Shown here piece by piece: positions 22,210 to 28,560 of a DNA stretch of 28,560 bases. The stretch is from Bacillota bacterium. GTDB taxonomy: Bacteria; Bacillota; Clostridia; Oscillospirales; Ruminococcaceae. The position numbers were made by a program, and so were the translations under genes. The stretch spans positions 1-28,560 of the forward strand of contig JAEYXR010000077.1 of assembly GCA_023431215.1 (NCBI GenBank), given 5' to 3'. Numbering within the stretch: the stretch's first letter is position 1; the number at the start of each line of letters is the position of its first letter. The notes beneath the pieces were generated by a model. The model saw only the letters and a list, made by a program, of their open reading frames with translations, was not told where the DNA came from and ran no database searches.

Positions 22210-22251
22210 TTAAATAAATTTAATTAAAATTATTTAACTAAAATTATTTAA
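22210..22251. repeat. Three tandem 14-base AT-rich units in the acpP leader
   Basis: TTAAATAAATTTAA (22210-22223), TTAAAATTATTTAA (22224-22237) and CTAAAATTATTTAA (22238-22251) lie end to end. Each is a near-palindrome, and together they fill the region from the predicted transcription start to about 25 bases before the acpP start codon. Units this regular, directly behind the promoter, could be an array of regulator sites, or simply drifted AT-rich sequence. Confidence 0.55.
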
Positions 22252-22255
22252 GTAT

Positions 22256-22283
22256 ATTGTAGCCGTAATTCTTTGAATGTCAA
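22256..22283 (-). promoter_or_regulatory. Main promoter of the fab/acc cluster with a FabT-like operator
   Basis: TTGACA (22283-22278) and TACAAT (22261-22256), 16 bases apart, form a strong sigma-A promoter about 65 bases upstream of acpP. The -35 is part of the palindrome TTGACATTCAA (22283-22273), which resembles the FabT box of streptococci (TTTGAATNTCAAA type). A repressor bound there would directly cover the -35. The MarR-type protein encoded at 11059-11529 is the obvious candidate. Confidence 0.75.
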
Positions 22284-22303
22284 GATATTTGATTGTGAAC
22301 TTT

Positions 22304-22321
22304 TTGTAACACTTGTAACAC
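22304..22321. repeat. Tandem 9-base repeat just upstream of the fab promoter
   Basis: TTGTAACAC occurs twice in direct succession (22304-22312, 22313-22321), about 20 bases upstream of the acpP -35. The position suits an activator or a second repressor. It also resembles the TTGTAACAA motif at 9927-9935, perhaps by chance. Confidence 0.4.
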
Positions 22322-22580
22322 ACTTTGTACTTAAAAGCTTTCCTCCTGCCTATTTTGCACGCAATTGTGCATTCAGTTTTCTTACTCGGTTTGTTGCCGC
22401 AATGCTATTTTAGAAGCAGCAAAAACCTCATGAATATTAAATAAATGTGCAAATCTGCAAAATTAATAATTGCAAAATCAAAATACTGATACAACGATGC
22501 AATTGCCGAGGAAATATGGGGAAAACTATGAGCAACACTGGTGCTTTGGGAAAAAACGGCTGTAAACTAAGGAGAAGAAT
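22322..22580. promoter_or_regulatory. Upstream region of the sucrose operon, promoter not located
   Basis: This part of the divergent spacer must hold the scr promoter, but I find no convincing -35/-10 pair. Seen: the palindrome TGCAC-GCAATT-GTGCA (22356-22371), a possible GTTTGTTGC...GCAGCAAAAAC stem, and three TGCAAA repeats (22448-22480). There is no clear cre box, LacI-type operator or antiterminator-bound terminator. AAGGAGAAG stands before the scrA ATG. Two short frames (from 22497 and 22528) lie ahead of scrA but lack support. Confidence 0.35.
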
Positions 22581-24509
22581 ATGGATTATAAGGCTGTAGG
22601 CGACAAAATATTGGCCGCCGTAGGCGGCAAAGAAAATTTATTAAGCGCAGCGCATTGTGCAACCAGACTTCGTTTGGTAATTGCCGATAATCAAAAGGTT
22701 GATAAAGAAGCTTTGGAAAATACAGAAGGTGTAAAGGGTGTCTTTGAGGCATCCGGACAACTGCAAATTATTATTGGCACAGGTGCTGTCAACAAGGTTT
22801 TTGAAGAATTTACTGCCTCGGCAGGCGTAACGGCAGCTTCCAAAGAAGAGGTAAAACAAGCAGCCGCCGCTCAGGCACCCTGGTATCAGCAGGCAATCAA
22901 AACACTGGGCGATATTTTTGTACCCATCATCCCGGCTATTGTGGCAAGTGGGTTACTCATGGGCCTGCTGGAGGGTTTTGCAAATCTCTATCCATCTATT
23001 ACACAAAGCGGAACTTATACCATCATCCATCTTTTCAGCAATGCGGCCTTTGTGTTTTTGCCCATACTCATTGCCACCAGTGCCGCCAAGGTTTTTGGAG
23101 GAAACATCTACCTGGGTGCGGTTATTGGTATGATTATGATACATCCCGACCTGATGAACGCCTGGAGTGTTGCGGGTGCTGCCTCTGTTCCAACTACCAA
23201 TGCTTGGTTCGGTCTGTATTCCATCAATCTGGTAGGATATCAAGGACATGTCATCCCGGTTGTTATTGCAGTTTGGTTTATGTCACTGCTGGAGCGAAAA
23301 CTGCACAAGAGCGTTCCGGAAATGCTGGACCTGTTTGTCACTCCCCTTGTTACCGTACTTGTTACGGGTTATCTAACTCTTACCATTTTTGGGCCGGTTT
23401 TCAGCTGGCTTGAAAATGGCATTTTGGGTGCAGTGCAATGGCTTGTTACCCTACCCTTTGGCATTGGTGCCGCTCTTTGTGGTGCCCTGTATGCTCCTAC
23501 AGTGGTTGCCGGTGTACACCATATGTATAACGCACTGGAGGCAGGCATGCTTAGTGCCACCGGATACAACATCTGGATGCCAATTGCCACAGCAGCCAAC
23601 GTTGCACAAGGTGCCGCTGCACTTGCATTTGGAATAAAAACCAAAAATCGCAAGCAAAAAGCCATTGCTCTGCCCTCTTCGCTGTCTGCCTTTTTGGGCA
23701 TTACCGAGCCTGCCATTTTTGGTGTAAATCTGCGCTTTTTGCGTCCTTTTATGGCTGGCTGCATCGGTGGTGCAGCAGGAGCACTGGTGGCAGGATGGCT
23801 TGAGGTAAGCGCCACCGCCTATGGCATTACAGGCCTGTTTGGCATTCTCATCACTTCTCACAATCTGCTTCCCTACCTGCTCATTATGGCGGTTTCTTTT
23901 GGTGTGGCTTTTTTGCTTACCCTGGTACTGTATCGGGACAAAGAGGATAAGCCCCAAAAGGCAAAGCCAGCCATGGCGGAAAATTCTTCTTCTCCCCAGT
24001 CTTTCAAGCCTACCCTAAGACCCACACCTGTTGCTACAGTCAACAAAGTTTGTGTGGTAGCAACCCCTGTTGCCGGTAAGGTGTTGCCCCTGTCCGAAGT
24101 ACCCGACCCCTCCTTTGCACAGGGTATACTAGGCCCCGGTGCGGCAGTGCTGCCCATAGACGGCAAAGTTGTGGCACCTGCCGATGCAAAGGTTACCAGC
24201 TTAATGAAAACCCACCATGCCATTGGCCTGACACTGAATAACGGCGTAGAACTGTTGATTCATATTGGTATCAACACTGTTGAACTGAATGGTGAAGGCT
24301 TTACCCCGCTGGTTGCCAAGGGAGATATGGTAACAGCGGGACAACCGCTGATTACCTTTGATACGGCATTTATTAAGCAAAAGGGATATTCCGTCATTAC
24401 TCCGGTCATTGTCCTTAACCCTGAAAACTTCCTCAGTGTATCGGTTCAGGGTCAGGATGCTGTTCGTATTATGGATACCTTGCTTACTTTGCGTAAGGAG
24501 AACAGCTAA
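22581..24509 (+). CDS. scrA: PTS sucrose permease, EIIBCA in one chain
   Basis: A 642-residue membrane transporter that takes up sucrose and phosphorylates it to sucrose 6-phosphate. Domain order is EIIB (about 1-85, phosphocysteine C26 in AHCATRLRL), EIIC (about 105-455, some ten membrane helices, with PAIVASGLLMGLLEG and GITEPAIFGVNLRF), then a linker and a glucose-type EIIA (about 500-642, active H561 in LLIHIGINTVEL). Having its own EIIA means no separate EIIA gene is needed. The glucose/sucrose/trehalose family is certain; sucrose is inferred from the hydrolase and fructokinase genes behind it. First gene of the operon, divergent from the fatty acid cluster; the hydrolase gene follows with no gap. 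Confidence 0.92.
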   Translation: MDYKAVGDKILAAVGGKENLLSAAHCATRLRLVIADNQKVDKEALENTEGVKGVFEASGQLQIIIGTGAVNKVFEEFTASAGVTAASKEEVKQAAAAQAPWYQQAIKTLGDIFVPIIPAIVASGLLMGLLEGFANLYPSITQSGTYTIIHLFSNAAFVFLPILIATSAAKVFGGNIYLGAVIGMIMIHPDLMNAWSVAGAASVPTTNAWFGLYSINLVGYQGHVIPVVIAVWFMSLLERKLHKSVPEMLDLFVTPLVTVLVTGYLTLTIFGPVFSWLENGILGAVQWLVTLPFGIGAALCGALYAPTVVAGVHHMYNALEAGMLSATGYNIWMPIATAANVAQGAAALAFGIKTKNRKQKAIALPSSLSAFLGITEPAIFGVNLRFLRPFMAGCIGGAAGALVAGWLEVSATAYGITGLFGILITSHNLLPYLLIMAVSFGVAFLLTLVLYRDKEDKPQKAKPAMAENSSSPQSFKPTLRPTPVATVNKVCVVATPVAGKVLPLSEVPDPSFAQGILGPGAAVLPIDGKVVAPADAKVTSLMKTHHAIGLTLNNGVELLIHIGINTVELNGEGFTPLVAKGDMVTAGQPLITFDTAFIKQKGYSVITPVIVLNPENFLSVSVQGQDAVRIMDTLLTLRKENS

Positions 24510-25907
24510 ATGTCAAACAACTGGCGGCAGCACCTTCACCTGGAGCCTAAAAAGGGCTGGCTCAACGACCCCAACGGGCTTTGCTGGTTTCAGGGCAACT
24601 ACCATGTCTATTTTCAATATTGCCCCACCTCTGCCCAGGGCAAGGGGCTTAAATGCTGGGGCCATTTTTCTAGCCCGGATTTTATACACTGGAAGCTTTG
24701 CAGCCCCGCACTGCACCCCGATATCCCCGAAGACCGGGACGGGGTTTATTCCGGCTGTGCAGTGGCAATGCAGGACGTGCTCTGCCTTTTTTACACGGGA
24801 AATGTAAAGGAACCGGGAAACTATGATTATATTACTGCAGGACGTGGCGCAAACGTCATTGGTGTGACTACTTTGGACGGATTCACCATGAGTCAAAAGC
24901 AGGTTTTGCTGCGCAACTGCGACTATCCGGCCTTTTGCTCCAACCATGTGCGTGACCCAAAGGTTTGGCACCAGGATGGTGGGTGGTATATGGTGCTGGG
25001 TGAACGAAGCTTGGAAGGCAAAGGCGGCGTGCTGGTGTATACCTCTCAAGACTTAGTTCACTGGCAATATACTGCACTGCTGACCACACCAAAGCCCTTT
25101 GGCTATATGTGGGAGTGCCCCGATTACTATTGCCTTGACGGCAAAGGCATTTTGAGTGTATCTCCCCAGGGGTTGGAGCATTGTTCGCACCGATACCAAA
25201 ACGTGTATCAGTCCGGCTGGTTTGAAGTACAGGGCAGCGTCACAGACGCCATACTGGGAGACTTTACCGAGTGGGATATGGGCTTTGATTTTTATGCCCC
25301 TCAATCCTTTTTAACCCCTAACGGCAGAAGGGTTATGATTGGTTGGATGGGTCTGCCGGATATTGAGTACGGTAATCCCACCGTGGTGTTTGGATGGCAG
25401 CATTGTCTCACCCTTCCCCGGGAAATTTTCTGGGATTCCTGCAACCGGCTCTGCCAGCAGCCCATTGGTGAGCTGGAAAAACTGCGGGTTCACCCCACAG
25501 CTTTGCACAGTGGCGACATCTTACAGGTACAGCTACCTTTTGAACTTTGCGGACAAACCCACCAAAGCTTTTGCCTGGAACTGGCATCCGGCCTGCGTCT
25601 ATGTTATGATGAAAATAAGCAGGAAGCCTCACTGGAATTTACAGATACCACGCTTGGCTGCGGAAGAACCAAGCGTTTGGCAAAGCTGCAGCATTGCAGT
25701 AATCTTCGTATACTGGCGGATATGTCCAGTCTTGAAATATATCTGGACGGAGGAAGCTGTGTGTTTACCACACGGTTTTATCCACGCGGCAGTATGGTAT
25801 TATTAACCCTGCAGGGCTTTGACGCTGTTCTGTGGCAAATGAAACATTTGGAGGTAGAAGTTATTGACACAAAAAACACTGCTGGCAATTGGAGAAGCAC
25901 TCATTGA
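24510..25907 (+). CDS. scrB: Sucrose-6-phosphate hydrolase (GH32)
   Basis: A 465-residue cytosolic glycosidase that splits sucrose 6-phosphate into glucose 6-phosphate and fructose. The three GH32 acidic residues are present: nucleophile D20 (WLNDPNG), transition-state stabiliser D149 (RDPK) and acid/base E202 (WECPDYY). A five-bladed propeller (to about residue 315) is followed by a beta-sandwich domain. There is no signal peptide, which suits a phosphorylated intracellular substrate. The ATG follows the scrA stop directly, with AGGAGAA seven bases upstream, so the two are coupled. The last 44 bases overlap the start of the fructokinase gene. Confidence 0.94.
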   Translation: MSNNWRQHLHLEPKKGWLNDPNGLCWFQGNYHVYFQYCPTSAQGKGLKCWGHFSSPDFIHWKLCSPALHPDIPEDRDGVYSGCAVAMQDVLCLFYTGNVKEPGNYDYITAGRGANVIGVTTLDGFTMSQKQVLLRNCDYPAFCSNHVRDPKVWHQDGGWYMVLGERSLEGKGGVLVYTSQDLVHWQYTALLTTPKPFGYMWECPDYYCLDGKGILSVSPQGLEHCSHRYQNVYQSGWFEVQGSVTDAILGDFTEWDMGFDFYAPQSFLTPNGRRVMIGWMGLPDIEYGNPTVVFGWQHCLTLPREIFWDSCNRLCQQPIGELEKLRVHPTALHSGDILQVQLPFELCGQTHQSFCLELASGLRLCYDENKQEASLEFTDTTLGCGRTKRLAKLQHCSNLRILADMSSLEIYLDGGSCVFTTRFYPRGSMVLLTLQGFDAVLWQMKHLEVEVIDTKNTAGNWRSTH

Positions 25908-26817
25908 TTTTATTCCCGAGCAGGTTGGCTGTGACTTTGGGGAAGTCACCTCCTTTCGTCCCGCTGTTGGAGGTGCCCCTGCCAATGTCTGTGGTGCCTT
26001 TGCCCGTCTGGGTGGCAATGCCCGCCTGCTGACCCAATTGGGGGATGACCCCTTTGGTCATAAAATTGAATCTGAGTTATCTGCGTTTGGCATAGACACC
26101 TCCTGTATCAGCTTTACCGATAAGGCAAACACCAGCCTTGCTTTTGTAAGTCTGGCAAAGGACGGCAACCGCACTTTCTCTTTTTATCGCAACCCGGCGG
26201 CAGATATGCTTTATTCTCCCCGGCAGATACACAAAGAGTGGTTTGACAACGCCTTTGCCCTGCATTTTTGCAGCGTCTCCTTAGGCGATTACCCCATGCG
26301 CGCCGCCCATGAAGCTGCCATACAATATGCATCGGGGGCAGGCGCACTCATCAGCTTTGACCCCAATTTGCGCTTTCCCCTTTGGCCAGACCGTCAGGCA
26401 TTGCACCGTGCCGTGCACAACTTTTTACCTTTTGCTCACATTGTCAAAATTTCCGACGAAGAGCTGGAGTTTATCACCGGAGAAAACAACATTGAATCCG
26501 CCCTGCCGCAGCTGTTTGCTGGTAACGTTCAGCTTATTTTATATACCTGCGGCGGCAGTGGGGCCTACGCCTTTACCCGTACCAGCCAGGCTTTTAGCCA
26601 GTCCCAGCAGGTATCTGCCATGGATACCACCGGTGCCGGAGACGGTTTTATCGGCTCCTTTTTGTGGCAGCTTTGCCAAGACCACATAACAGCGGATGCT
26701 TTGAGCGGCCTGTCATCACAACAGCTGACACAGTATCTGTCTTTTTGCAACCGATTCTGCGGGGTCAGTGTACAAAGCTATGGCGCCATTGCCTCCTACC
26801 CCACCAGCTTAATTTAG
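25864..26817 (+). CDS. scrK: Fructokinase, PfkB family
   Basis: A 317-residue ribokinase-fold sugar kinase that phosphorylates the fructose released by the hydrolase. It starts at TTG 25864 with GGAGG nine bases upstream; the protein opens MTQKTLLAIGEALIDF. Both PfkB signatures are present: GGAPANVCGAFARLGG near residues 39-54 and DTTGAGDGF with catalytic base D260. It overlaps the hydrolase gene by 44 bases, unusually long for this operon, and the weak TTG start may lower its output relative to scrB. Last gene before a terminator. Fructose is inferred from context; the family also has related sugar kinases. Confidence 0.9.
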   Translation: MTQKTLLAIGEALIDFIPEQVGCDFGEVTSFRPAVGGAPANVCGAFARLGGNARLLTQLGDDPFGHKIESELSAFGIDTSCISFTDKANTSLAFVSLAKDGNRTFSFYRNPAADMLYSPRQIHKEWFDNAFALHFCSVSLGDYPMRAAHEAAIQYASGAGALISFDPNLRFPLWPDRQALHRAVHNFLPFAHIVKISDEELEFITGENNIESALPQLFAGNVQLILYTCGGSGAYAFTRTSQAFSQSQQVSAMDTTGAGDGFIGSFLWQLCQDHITADALSGLSSQQLTQYLSFCNRFCGVSVQSYGAIASYPTSLI

Positions 26818-26832
26818 AATTGTTGTTTTTTA

Positions 26833-26865
26833 AAAAGTAACTGCCTTAAACAGGCAGTTACTTTT
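26833..26865 (+). terminator. Terminator of the sucrose operon
   Basis: AAAAGTAACTGCC (26833-26845) pairs perfectly with GGCAGTTACTTTT (26853-26865), with one more pair inside and a five-base loop, followed by TGTTTT. It lies 15 bases after the fructokinase stop. The A-tract before and T-tract after may make it work in both directions. Confidence 0.88.
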
Positions 26866-26873
26866 GTTTTGCA

Positions 26874-26902
26874 TTGCCGATTTGGGCAGTATCGTGTAAA
26901 AT
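26874..26902 (+). promoter_or_regulatory. Promoter of the translation GTPase gene
   Basis: TTGCCG (26874-26879) and TAAAAT (26897-26902) are separated by exactly 17 bases, right behind the sucrose terminator and about 50 bases before the GTPase ATG. A good sigma-A match that gives the gene its own transcript. There is no long leader or attenuator of the kind seen before tet(M). Confidence 0.65.
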
Positions 26903-26952
26903 AAGCTTAGTGCAACCCACAAACTGATAAAGCAACGATAGGAAACGATAGA

Positions 26953-28560
26953 ATGAAGCGACTTGCAATAGGGATTCTCGCACATGTAGACTCAGGCAAA
27001 ACCACCCTGTCAGAGGGGCTTTTATATCGCTCCGGCGGTATCCGCAAGCTGGGCCGTGTGGATCATGGTGACGCCTTTTTAGATACGCATACTCTGGAGC
27101 GTAACCGTGGTATTACCATTTTTTCAAAACAGGCAGTACTGCGTCTTGAACATGCAGAATTCACTCTGCTGGATACACCCGGACATGTTGATTTTTCTAC
27201 CGAAATGGAGCGCACTTTGCAGGTGCTGGATTATGCCATTTTGGTCATCAGCGGCACAGACGGCGTACAAAGCCATACCGAAACTTTGTGGCAGCTTCTT
27301 TGCCGCTACCATATACCCACTTTTTTGTTTGTTAATAAAATGGATTTAAACGGTGCCAATGCAGAAAGCATTCTGCAAGAGCTTCGTCACAAGCTAAGCG
27401 ACGGCTGCACCATGTTTGGCGGCAGCCTTGCCCAAAGCAGCTTTGATGAAAGCCTAGCACTGTGTGACGAGGGGTTGATGACCCGCTTTTTGGAGGATGG
27501 GCAGCTGGCAGACAGCGACATTGCCACCGCCATTGCCAGACGCAGGGTCTTTCCCTGCTATTTTGGCTCCGCATTACGTCTTGAGGGTGTGGATGACTTT
27601 TTAAGCGGCCTTGAGCGCTATACCCGCATTCCCACCCTTCACCAGTCTTTTGGCGCCAAGGTGTTTAAAATTACCCAAGATGAACAGGGCAACCGCCTGA
27701 CTCACCTTAAAATAACCGGAGGCAGCCTGCAGGTTAGGGCTGTTTTGTCCGGGGGAGATGAGGAAGTGGAACCATGGTCAGAAAAGGTCAACCAAATCCG
27801 CATTTATTCCGGCAACAAGTTTACCACTGCAGACCAGGCACTGCCAGGCATGGTGTGTGCTGTTACAGGGTTAAGCCACACCCGGCCCGGGCAGGGACTG
27901 GGTGCCGAGGCAGACTCGGACCTTCCTGTTTTACAGCCGGTGCTTACCTATCGGCTCAATCTACCTTCCGGGGTGGATGCACACACCGCTCTTATGCGCC
28001 TTCGCCTATTGGAGGAGGAGGACCCTCAGCTGCACATTGTCTGGAACGAGCAGCTACAGGAAATTCATGTACAGCTTATGGGTGAAATTCAGCTGGAGGT
28101 GTTGCAAAGTCTTCTGCTGTCCCGTTTTGGCATGGAGGTCACCTTTGGACAGGGCAATATTGTGTATAAAGAGACCATAGCCGCTCCGGTGGAGGGTGTG
28201 GGGCACTTTGAGCCACTGCGCCATTATGCCGAGGTGCATTTGCTGCTTGAACCGGGAAAACGGGGAAGCGGCCTGCACTTTGACCTTGCCTGCCGGGAGG
28301 ATGATCTGGATAAAAACTGGCAGCGCCTTGTTTTAACCCATTTGGAGGAAAAAACGCATCTGGGCGTGCTGACAGGCTCCCCCATTACCGATATGAAAAT
28401 CACCTTGGTGGCCGGACGTGCCCACCAAAAGCACACCGAGGGCGGTGACTTCCGTCAGGCAACCTATCGGGCGGTACGGCAGGGGCTGATAGGTGCCCGG
28501 AGTATTTTGCTGGAACGATGGTATCACTTTCGCCTTTCTGTCCCAGCGGATGCGGTGGGT
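26953..28560 (+). CDS. TetM/EF-G-like translation GTPase (runs off the window)
   Basis: The first 536 codons of a translation factor of the ribosomal-protection/EF-G class; the end lies outside. G-domain motifs: AHVDSGKTT (10-18), RGITI switch I, DTPGH (74-78) and NKMD (128-131). The EF-G-specific G-prime insert seems absent, as in TetM-type proteins. Domain II and III follow, then a domain IV-like part with VYKETI and HTEGGDFRQATYRAVRQGL. The start is ATG 26953 with AGGAAA nine bases upstream. Sequence is clearly divergent from TetM/TetO/TetW; chromosomal relatives of this type are common in Clostridia and most have no proven role in tetracycline resistance. I therefore do not give it a tet name. 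The missing C-terminal helix would help decide. Confidence 0.85.
   Translation, partial: MKRLAIGILAHVDSGKTTLSEGLLYRSGGIRKLGRVDHGDAFLDTHTLERNRGITIFSKQAVLRLEHAEFTLLDTPGHVDFSTEMERTLQVLDYAILVISGTDGVQSHTETLWQLLCRYHIPTFLFVNKMDLNGANAESILQELRHKLSDGCTMFGGSLAQSSFDESLALCDEGLMTRFLEDGQLADSDIATAIARRRVFPCYFGSALRLEGVDDFLSGLERYTRIPTLHQSFGAKVFKITQDEQGNRLTHLKITGGSLQVRAVLSGGDEEVEPWSEKVNQIRIYSGNKFTTADQALPGMVCAVTGLSHTRPGQGLGAEADSDLPVLQPVLTYRLNLPSGVDAHTALMRLRLLEEEDPQLHIVWNEQLQEIHVQLMGEIQLEVLQSLLLSRFGMEVTFGQGNIVYKETIAAPVEGVGHFEPLRHYAEVHLLLEPGKRGSGLHFDLACREDDLDKNWQRLVLTHLEEKTHLGVLTGSPITDMKITLVAGRAHQKHTEGGDFRQATYRAVRQGLIGARSILLERWYHFRLSVPADAVG

Noticed and set aside
22497..22565. 22-codon leader frame before scrA, and another from 22528
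   Set aside because: Neither has a convincing binding site or conserved feature, and the second runs into scrA out of frame. Likely chance.
26953..28560. Calling the GTPase a tetracycline resistance gene
   Set aside because: Only part is present and it is far from the classic Tet proteins; chromosomal relatives have no established resistance role.
1..28560. CRISPR arrays, transposases, integrases, tRNA or rRNA genes
   Set aside because: I looked for regular repeats with spacers, DDE or recombinase-like proteins and tRNA cloverleafs, and saw none. The window looks like stable chromosome rather than a mobile region.

Overview
The window looks like chromosomal DNA from an anaerobic, low-to-mid-GC Bacillota, most likely a gut-type Clostridia; the family is my inference. 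Reasons: strong AGGAGG-like ribosome binding sites, TTG and GTG starts, AT-rich promoters, FabK in place of FabI, a MarR/FabT-type regulator of lipid synthesis, a sucrose PTS, and a dehydrogenase of the clostridial 7-alpha-hydroxysteroid type. Everything from 1 to 22185 is read on the minus strand; everything from 22581 to the end is read on the plus strand. The 395-base divergent spacer between them carries both promoters.

Layout: (1) 1-484, start of argG, with a promoter and ArgR-box-like sites, followed by a gene-free stretch holding a long near-perfect hairpin (772-826). (2) 964-9812, in transcription order: a lipoprotein substrate-binding protein, a terminator, a fused double-domain permease, an ATPase, a terminator, then an OmpR-type response regulator, a sensor kinase, an unrecognised membrane-anchored protein and a second secreted substrate-binding-type protein. 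This reads as an importer of the FbpABC/AfuABC class beside its own three- or four-part sensing system. (3) 10134-10928, a single-gene unit for a short-chain dehydrogenase closely resembling clostridial 7-alpha-hydroxysteroid dehydrogenase. (4) 11059-22185, a type II fatty acid synthesis cluster: acpP-accB-accC-accD-accA-fabH-fabK-(fabK/FabX-like)-fabD-fabG-fabF-fabZ-marR. It encodes the whole acetyl-CoA carboxylase and one full elongation cycle. A clear sigma-A promoter precedes acpP, with a FabT-like palindrome on its -35. The MarR gene at the far end has its own promoter. (5) 22581-26817, a sucrose operon: PTS IIBCA, sucrose-6-phosphate hydrolase, fructokinase, terminator. (6) 26953-end, the start of an EF-G/TetM-like translation GTPase, cut by the window edge.

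Most interesting points: a second FabK-family flavoprotein inside the fab operon with four C-terminal cysteines (C298, C301, C305, C313), reminiscent of the [4Fe-4S] flavoenzyme FabX and a candidate for the missing unsaturated-fatty-acid step; the sensing cluster with its unrecognised 265-residue membrane protein; and a structured acpP-accB spacer that may set the ACP to carboxylase ratio.
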